From Pseudomonas helleri (GTDB taxonomy: Bacteria > Pseudomonadota > Gammaproteobacteria > Pseudomonadales > Pseudomonadaceae), in contig NZ_WIWC01000003.1 in assembly GCF_009600315.1 (NCBI RefSeq), forward strand, positions 124,001 to 188,000: a stretch of DNA of 64,000 nucleotides, read 5' to 3'. This document shows positions 58,355 through 64,000 of the stretch, one piece after another. Positions within the stretch are counted from its first letter, which is position 1. The number at the start of each line of letters is the position of its first letter. The position numbers were made by a program, and so were the translations under genes. The notes beneath the pieces were generated by a model. That model was given only the letters and a program-made list of their open reading frames with translations. It made no database searches and was not told the origin of the DNA.

Positions 58355-60115
58355 ATGCATGCCATCAGTTTTATTCAGGATCTGGCAGTCATCATGCTGG
58401 TTGCAGGTGTGGTGACCATCCTCTTTCACCGGTTCAAGCAACCGGTCGTGCTGGGTTATATCGTGGCCGGTTTCATCATCGGCCCACACACGCCGCCTTT
58501 TGGCTTGATCCACGACGAGCAGACGATCAAAACCCTGGCCGAATTGGGGGTGATTTTTTTGATGTTCTGTCTGGGACTGGAATTTAGCCTGCGCAAACTG
58601 TTCAAGGTCGGGGCTACCGCTTTTATCGCAGCGTTTATGGAAATTACGCTGATGATCTGGATTGGCTACGAAATTGGCCGCTGGTTTGATTGGAACACCA
58701 TGGACTCATTGTTCCTGGGTGCCATCTTGGCCATTTCCTCAACCACCATCATCGTCAAGGCGCTCAACGACCTGAAGATGAAAAACGAGCGCTTTGCCCA
58801 GCTGATCTTCGGCGTGTTGATCGTTGAAGATATTTTGGGCATCGGAATCATTGCGTTGCTGTCGAGCATTGCCGTGAGCGGCAGCGTCAGCCCGGAAGAA
58901 GTATTTTCGACCGTCGGTAAGCTGTCTTTATTTATGATCGTGGCGCTCGTCATCGGTATTTTGCTGGTGCCACGGGTGCTGGCGTATGTGGCTCGCTTTG
59001 AAAGTAATGAGATGCTGCTGATTACTGTGCTGGGCCTGTGTTTTGGCTTCTGCCTGTTAGTCGTCAAGCTGGAATACAGCATGGTACTGGGTGCCTTTTT
59101 AATTGGCGCGATCATGGCCGAGTCGCGCCAACTGCTTAAAATCGAGCGTTTGATCGAGCCTGTACGGGATCTTTTCAGCGCCATTTTTTTTGTCGCTATC
59201 GGGCTGATGCTCGACCCGGCCATTCTGTGGGAATACGCCTTGCCGATTGTGGTCATCACCTGTGCGGTGGTGCTGGGCAAAATGCTTTCTTGTGGGCTGG
59301 GCGCATTCATTGCGGGTAATGATGGGCGGACTTCGCTGCGGGTTGGTATGGGTCTTTCGCAGATTGGTGAGTTCTCTTTCATCATCGCAGCGCTAGGCAT
59401 GACATTGCAGGTCACCAGCAGCTTTCTGTACCCCGTAGCCGTCGCTGTGTCGGTTTTAACGACGTTGATGACCCCGTATCTGATTCGTGCCGCAGACCCG
59501 CTCTCGCTCAAGCTGGCGCAAGTCATGCCCAATCGTGTTTCCCGGGTGTTTGCGCTGTATGGCGAATGGTTGCGCAGTATTCAGCCCCAAGGCGAGGGCG
59601 CATTGCTTGCGGCCATGATCCGCAAAATTCTGTTGCAGGTCGGGGTTAATTTGGCGTTGGTAATCTCGATTTTCTTTGCCGGTGGTTATTTCGCACCAAG
59701 AATTGCCGAGTACCTGCAGGGCTGGGTAATGAAATCGAGTTGGCAAAATGGATTGATCTGGGGCGCGGCATTGTTGTTGTCTCTGCCGTTCCTGATCGCC
59801 GCTTATCGCAAGCTCAAGGCGCTGTCGACGCTGCTCGCGGAGATGGGGGTTAAACCTGAAATGGCCGGGCGTCATACCCAGCGTGTGCGCCGGATCATTG
59901 CCGAAGTCATTCCGATTTTGTCGTTGCTGGTGATTTTCTTGCTGCTGTCAGCCTTGTCGGCGAGCATTTTGCCCACCAATGAGTTGCTGATCGTGATTGC
60001 GGTTGTGGCAGCGGGGGTTGCTGCGGTGCTGTGGCGTTGGTTTATCCGGGTTCATACGCGCATGCAGGTGGCGTTGCTGGAGACGCTTGATAACCATAAA
60101 GAGGGCGGCCATTGA
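58355..60115 (+). CDS. CPA2-family cation:proton antiporter (KefB/YbaL-like membrane part)
   Basis: The 586-residue membrane protein begins MHAISFIQDLAVIMLVAGV and has about 14 or more hydrophobic helices. CPA2 features include FMCLGLEFSLRKL-like text near residue 73 (FLMFCLGLEFSL), ISSTTIIVKALNDL and VEDILGIG. No TrkA-N or RCK nucleotide-binding domain follows; instead the last ~180 residues are additional helices with a basic loop. It probably exchanges K+ or Na+ for H+. I chose the ATG at 58355 with AAGGAG upstream; a GTG 48 nt earlier is less likely. Confidence 0.82.
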   Translation: MHAISFIQDLAVIMLVAGVVTILFHRFKQPVVLGYIVAGFIIGPHTPPFGLIHDEQTIKTLAELGVIFLMFCLGLEFSLRKLFKVGATAFIAAFMEITLMIWIGYEIGRWFDWNTMDSLFLGAILAISSTTIIVKALNDLKMKNERFAQLIFGVLIVEDILGIGIIALLSSIAVSGSVSPEEVFSTVGKLSLFMIVALVIGILLVPRVLAYVARFESNEMLLITVLGLCFGFCLLVVKLEYSMVLGAFLIGAIMAESRQLLKIERLIEPVRDLFSAIFFVAIGLMLDPAILWEYALPIVVITCAVVLGKMLSCGLGAFIAGNDGRTSLRVGMGLSQIGEFSFIIAALGMTLQVTSSFLYPVAVAVSVLTTLMTPYLIRAADPLSLKLAQVMPNRVSRVFALYGEWLRSIQPQGEGALLAAMIRKILLQVGVNLALVISIFFAGGYFAPRIAEYLQGWVMKSSWQNGLIWGAALLLSLPFLIAAYRKLKALSTLLAEMGVKPEMAGRHTQRVRRIIAEVIPILSLLVIFLLLSALSASILPTNELLIVIAVVAAGVAAVLWRWFIRVHTRMQVALLETLDNHKEGGH

Positions 60116-60129
60116 CGTTGCCCTGTGCT

Positions 60130-60184
60130 CTGTAGAGGCGACCTAGCTCACGGTCGTGTTGCGGGAGCTAGATCGCTTCTACAG
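60130..60184. repeat. REP-type palindromic element
   Basis: CTGTAGAGGCGACCTAGCTC (60130-60149) and its inverted partner (60165-60184) form a 20-bp stem with two mismatches and a 15-nt loop. CTGTAG-A/G-AGCGA cores are typical of Pseudomonas intergenic REP repeats. It lies between convergent genes and may protect 3' ends. Confidence 0.7.
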
Positions 60185-60204
60185 CGTTTCACTGCACGCA
60201 GGTA

Positions 60205-60612
60205 TCAGCTTTCCAGCCAGACATCCCGGGCCCAGTGCCAGACCGATTCCCATGTTTCTTCGGTCACCAGTTCTTCTTCGCCTGACCACAGCACCACGGT
60301 GCCGTCTTCTTCAACGCAGTAGTAGTCGTCACCGTCCTGACAAATCGGGATGAGTTCACGGGGCACGCCCAGGTCCCATGCAGTCGCTGCCACTTCAGGC
60401 AAATAGGTATGGGACTGTGGATCCGTCACGGTAACGGGTTCCAGGCTGCCATACACCACGTCGCTAACGGTCAACAAAAATTCTTTGAAGACAAATGGAA
60501 TATCGATGAACAGTTGCTCTTCGATTTCTACCAGTTGGTCTTCGTCTGGCAGTTCCAGAGGAACCGGCACAGGCTCATTCTTTTCACGTAGTTCTTCGAT
60601 GATCTCTTCCAC
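60205..60612 (-). CDS. SMI1/KNR4 family protein
   Basis: The ~135-residue acidic protein has PVPLELPDEDQLVEIEEQL and IPFVFKEFLLTVSDVVYGS, the SMI1/KNR4 core. It ends EESWESVWHWARDVWLES-like (ETWESVWHWARDV). Members often act as immunity proteins to contact-dependent toxins, but stand-alone chromosomal copies have no known role. I chose the GTG at 60612 (start VEEIIEELREKNE) with GAGGAT upstream; an ATG at 60627 adds five residues. Confidence 0.8.
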   Translation of the reverse strand: MEEIIEELREKNEPVPVPLELPDEDQLVEIEEQLFIDIPFVFKEFLLTVSDVVYGSLEPVTVTDPQSHTYLPEVAATAWDLGVPRELIPICQDGDDYYCVEEDGTVVLWSGEEELVTEETWESVWHWARDVWLES

Positions 60613-60695
60613 GACCTCTATCCTCATACTCTATGGCGCGGTTTTATAAGACGCGCTTTATACAGTAGCTTGTTATAAGTGCAATCGTGAAATGC

Positions 60696-60721
60696 AAAGC
60701 CCCGGACAAGTCCGGGGCTTT
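60696..60721 (-). terminator. Terminator hairpin after the Tim44-domain gene
   Basis: AAAGCCCCGGA / TCCGGGGCTTT is a perfect 11-bp stem with a 4-nt loop, 26 nt downstream of the stop of the - strand gene. T residues follow at the base on both strands, so it can terminate either strand. Confidence 0.75.
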
Positions 60722-60746
60722 GATTACAGCATGTAATAGACGCAGA

Positions 60747-61592
60747 TCAGCCGTTTTGGCGGATACCGGCAACCAACCAAGGCTGGTTCTCGCCTTGCTG
60801 GCGCTCCATGTTCCAGCTCTCGCTGAACGCTTCGCCCTGATCAAAACGCGATGTTTTCGAAACTCCGCTGAAGGTCAGTGTGGCGATGGTTTTGTCAGCG
60901 CGATCATCCAGGCCGTCCAGTTGCACGGTCAGGTTGTCGATGTAGGTGGACTGGAAGCCGTCACCCAAATCAGCGCGCTCACGCTTGAGGAAATCGAGCA
61001 TTTGCGGTGTAACAAACTCGGCGATTTTATCCATCTCGTTGGCATCCCAATGCTGCTGCAGGGACTGGAAATGGTTACGTGCAGCTTCCAGGAAGTTCTG
61101 TTCGTTGAACCAAGCCGGAGCGTTTATCACCGGGCGTGCTGCCGGGGCGGCTGAACCACCGCCGAAAATCGACGAAGTGGCAGGCTTGGCATCGAAAGTT
61201 TCGCGCTGCATCGAAGCAGGCCCAGCCGGAGCCATCATTTCAGTCTGTTGCTTACGGCGACGGGCGGCAATGAAGCGAAAGATCAGGAAGGCAATGACCG
61301 CCATGATCAAGATGTCTAAGAACTGCATGCCCTGGAAGCCGCCGCCCATAAACATGGAGGCGAGCAGGCCACCGGCAGCGAGGCCAGCCAGAGGGCCTAA
61401 CCAGCGCGAAGCACCACCGGCTTTAGCGGCAGCGCCTGCAGCAGCAGGGGCTGCGGCGGGTGCGGCTTGACGAGTTTGGTGGCTAGGGGCCGAGCCAAAG
61501 CTTTTGCCACCGCCAAAGCGTTTGGCGTTAGCGTCGAGGCTCATCGTTAAACCGATGCACAACGCCATGGCGATGCTAAGAAAACGTTTCAT
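60747..61592 (-). CDS. Tim44-domain membrane protein
   Basis: The 281-residue protein has a signal-like helix (SIAMALCIGLTMSLDANA), an Ala/Pro-rich stretch (QTRQAAPAAAPAAAGAAA), a membrane segment (FLDILIMAVIAFLIFRFIAARRR) and a C-terminal Tim44-like domain (WFNEQNFLEAARNHFQSLQ, TLTFSGVSKTSRFDQGE). The role of this bacterial family is unclear. I chose the ATG at 61592, where the signal helix starts; an upstream ATG adds five residues. Confidence 0.83.
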   Translation of the reverse strand: MKRFLSIAMALCIGLTMSLDANAKRFGGGKSFGSAPSHQTRQAAPAAAPAAAGAAAKAGGASRWLGPLAGLAAGGLLASMFMGGGFQGMQFLDILIMAVIAFLIFRFIAARRRKQQTEMMAPAGPASMQRETFDAKPATSSIFGGGSAAPAARPVINAPAWFNEQNFLEAARNHFQSLQQHWDANEMDKIAEFVTPQMLDFLKRERADLGDGFQSTYIDNLTVQLDGLDDRADKTIATLTFSGVSKTSRFDQGEAFSESWNMERQQGENQPWLVAGIRQNG

Positions 61593-61917
61593 AAAGGGAA
61601 TTCCCATTTGTGGATGACACGCGCGTCATGTTGCACAGGTGAAGGGTGACTGGCTAGCGGTGAAGTGTTTCGGGCTTTTGCCTAAATGTGTGTAGGAAGC
61701 TTCCGATTCATTTGTAGTCCACATCTCTGGCCTCTCAGCCAAAGTCAGTGAAACTACAAAAGGTCTATCGTGTTAACCCCATTAGCACGGCACGACAGTG
61801 CAGAGGAATGTGGCGATCAACCCTTACTCAGGCAAGTATCGCTGTCAGCGCCGCGAAGGTAGCTGACAGGAGGGCTCATATTGCCCACCTTATCGTCAGC
61901 TCGCTGTCTGGCGGCTG
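61593..61917. other. Intergenic region between uvrD and the Tim44 gene
   Basis: No gene is supported in these 325 bp. They must contain the end of uvrD transcription and the promoter of the Tim44-domain gene, but I see no convincing -35/-10 pair and no strong hairpin. Confidence 0.4.
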
Positions 61918-64000
61918 TCAGACAGCTTCAAGTTTGGCGTAGCCCATCATCAGCCACTTGCTGCCTTCCGGGAAGTTGACCTGAACCCGTGCCTGAGCGC
62001 CTGCGCCCTCGAAATTGAGGATGACGCCTTCGCCGAAGACGGCGTGGCGGACCAGTTGACCCAGCTTGAATTCGGTTTCGGGAATATCCGAACCGCCAAA
62101 CAAGGTGCTGGCGCTTTGCTTCTGACCGCCGCCGAAAGGACGGCTGACACTGTTGGACAGTCGAACTTCCTGAATCAACCCCTTTGGTATCTCGCGCACG
62201 AAACGTGAAACCTTGTTGTAGGTTTCACTGCCGTAGAGGCGACGGGTTTCAGCATAGGTCATCACCAGGTTTTGCATCGCCCGAGTGATGCCCACGTAGG
62301 CCAGACGACGTTCCTCTTCAAGGCGGCCAGGTTCTTCAAGACTCATCTTGTGCGGGAACAGACCCTCTTCCATGCCTACGAGGAATACATAGGGGAACTC
62401 CAGGCCTTTGGCGCTGTGCAGCGTCATCAGCTGGATGCCGTCTTCGTGTTCTTCTGCCTGAGTGTCGCCAGCCTCCAGTGATGCGTGGCCAAGAAAAGCG
62501 GCTAAAGGCGAGAGCTCTTCGTCTTCTTCGTTGTTCTCAAAGTTACGTGCGGCGCTGACCAGCTCCTCAAGGTTTTCTACTCGGGCCTGACCTTTTTCGC
62601 CTTTTTCGGCTTGATGGTAGGCAATCAGCCCACTTTGCTCGATTACCGTTTGAGTCATCAGGTGCAGCGGCATCTCCATGACTTTCGCTGCGAGGCTTTC
62701 GATCAGTTCAATAAAGCCCGCGATGGCGCCTGAAGCGCGACCAGGCAACGCTTTATTGGCGATGAGCTGGCGCATGGCTTCCCACATGGACACATCACTG
62801 TGACGTGCGTGTTCACGAATGGCTTCAACTGTTTTTTCGCCGATCCCGCGTGCTGGAACGTTAATGACCCGCTCCAATGCCGCATCGTTGCCACGGCCCT
62901 CCAGCAGTCGCATATAAGCCATGGCATTTTTGATTTCTGCGCGTTCGAAGAAGCGCTGGCCACCATAAATGCGGTATGGAATGCGTTCGCGCAGTAACGC
63001 TTCTTCAAGTACCCGTGATTGGGCGTTGGAGCGGTACAAAATAGCGATGTCTTTGTGAGCAAGACCCGTTTTCAGGGCGCTTTCGATGGTCTCGACCACG
63101 TAGCGCGCTTCATCATGCTCGTTGAAGGCTGCGTACAAATTTATAGCTTCGCCTTCGCCGCCGTCCGTCCACAGCTCTTTGCCCATGCGCCCGCTGTTAT
63201 TGGCAATCAGAGCGTTAGCCGCTTTAAGGATGCCAGCGGTCGAACGGTAGTTTTGTTCCAGACGAATGGTCTCGGCGTCCGGGAAGTCAGTGGAGTACTG
63301 GTAAATATTTTCAATCTTGGCGCCACGCCAGCCGTAAATCGACTGATCGTCATCGCCCACCACCATCAAGCTGTCGCCACCTTGGGCCAGCAAACGAAGC
63401 CACGCGTACTGCACGGCGTTGGTGTCCTGGAACTCGTCCACCAGAATGTGCCGAAAGCGCTTCTGATAGTGCGCCAGCAGGCCGGGGTTATCGCGCCACA
63501 GATCAAGGGCGCGCAACAGCAGTTCAGAGAAATCGATCACCCCGGCGCGCTGGCACGCGACCTCATAGGCCTCGTAAATGCTTCGCATGGTCGCCAGAAA
63601 TAAATCGCCACTGGCCTGAATATGTTGAGGACGCAGGCCCTCGTCTTTCTGGCCGTTGATAAACCACTGTGCCTGACGCACGGGCCAACGCTGTTCATCC
63701 AGGCCCAGTTCACGAATCACCCGTTTGACCAAGCGTTGTTGGTCATCGCTGTCGAGAATCTGGAAAGTCTGACTCAGCCCGGCTTCTTGCCAGTGAGCAC
63801 GCAGCAGGCGGTGAGCCAGTCCGTGGAAGGTGCCGACCCACATACCGGCTGGATTGATACCCATGAGCTGTTCGATGCGATGGCGCATCTCGGCTGCAGC
63901 CTTGTTGGTGAAAGTCACCGACAACACGGAGTGCGGGGACGCGTTTTCGACCTGGATTAACCAGGCGATACGGTGCACCAGCACACGGGTTTTGCCGGAA
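61918..64000 (-). CDS. uvrD: DNA helicase II UvrD, 5' end beyond the window
   Basis: UvrD unwinds DNA in nucleotide-excision and mismatch repair. The frame is open to the window edge, where the codons read SGKTR, the end of the Walker A motif, so only the first ~30 residues are missing. Other SF1 motifs: VTFTNKAAAEMRHRI, LVDEFQDTNAVQY, VVGDDDQSIYGWRGA, RLEQNYRS, MTLHSAKGLEFPYVFLVG and YVGITRAMQNL. The C-terminal ~100 residues carry the UvrD-type SH3-like tail (LGQLVRHAVFGEGVILN). The identification is firm. Confidence 0.95.
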   Translation of the reverse strand, partial: SGKTRVLVHRIAWLIQVENASPHSVLSVTFTNKAAAEMRHRIEQLMGINPAGMWVGTFHGLAHRLLRAHWQEAGLSQTFQILDSDDQQRLVKRVIRELGLDEQRWPVRQAQWFINGQKDEGLRPQHIQASGDLFLATMRSIYEAYEVACQRAGVIDFSELLLRALDLWRDNPGLLAHYQKRFRHILVDEFQDTNAVQYAWLRLLAQGGDSLMVVGDDDQSIYGWRGAKIENIYQYSTDFPDAETIRLEQNYRSTAGILKAANALIANNSGRMGKELWTDGGEGEAINLYAAFNEHDEARYVVETIESALKTGLAHKDIAILYRSNAQSRVLEEALLRERIPYRIYGGQRFFERAEIKNAMAYMRLLEGRGNDAALERVINVPARGIGEKTVEAIREHARHSDVSMWEAMRQLIANKALPGRASGAIAGFIELIESLAAKVMEMPLHLMTQTVIEQSGLIAYHQAEKGEKGQARVENLEELVSAARNFENNEEDEELSPLAAFLGHASLEAGDTQAEEHEDGIQLMTLHSAKGLEFPYVFLVGMEEGLFPHKMSLEEPGRLEEERRLAYVGITRAMQNLVMTYAETRRLYGSETYNKVSRFVREIPKGLIQEVRLSNSVSRPFGGGQKQSASTLFGGSDIPETEFKLGQLVRHAVFGEGVILNFEGAGAQARVQVNFPEGSKWLMMGYAKLEAV

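Overview
The window looks like the origin-proximal part of a Pseudomonas chromosome (fluorescens/fragi-like group, my inference). The evidence is the gene order mnmG-rsmG-parA-parB-atpIBEFHAGDC-glmU-glmR-glmS, Pseudomonas-like protein sequences, and a zinc-homeostasis block further on. I recognised no rRNA, tRNA or CRISPR array.

Layout. 1-14474 is conserved core: tRNA and rRNA modification, chromosome partitioning, the complete F1Fo ATP synthase operon with its promoter, intercistronic stem-loops and terminator, and amino-sugar synthesis. 14498-41155 is a complete Tn7-like transposon of about 26.7 kb, inserted 23 bp after the glmS stop codon. It has TnsB-type end repeats at both ends, and AAAACTG occurs across both junctions, giving a 5-bp target duplication. 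Its transposition module is tnsA-tnsB-tnsC, a divergent tnsD, and a second TniQ-family gene beside the right end. Its cargo is a defence island: a large SF1 helicase, a protease-ATPase pair resembling IetAS, an orphan AbiEi-like regulator, a zinc-ribbon/HEPN-like gene broken by an IS3-family element, and a Gabija pair (gajA-gajB). A truncated second gajA start lies 10.5 kb away as a direct repeat.

41161-46400 begins with a hairpin that was probably the original end of the glmS transcript. An AT-richer cluster follows: a MocR-type regulator divergent from four genes that each overlap the next by 4 nt. These encode a serine-acetyltransferase-like enzyme, an AlaX-type tRNA editing protein, an MFS transporter and a short cysteine-synthase-like PLP enzyme. 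I read this as a candidate pathway that makes a beta-substituted alanine, exports it and protects the producer's own alanyl-tRNA from it. It is the best candidate here for an undescribed system.

46545-64000 is chromosomal again: a serine hydrolase, cyclopropane fatty acid synthase, cardiolipin synthase, and a zinc-starvation block (frameshifted folE2, a Zur-like box, two COG0523 GTPases, DUF1826). Then come pdxY, a thioesterase, a CPA2 antiporter, an SMI1/KNR4 protein, a Tim44-domain protein and uvrD, which runs off the right edge.
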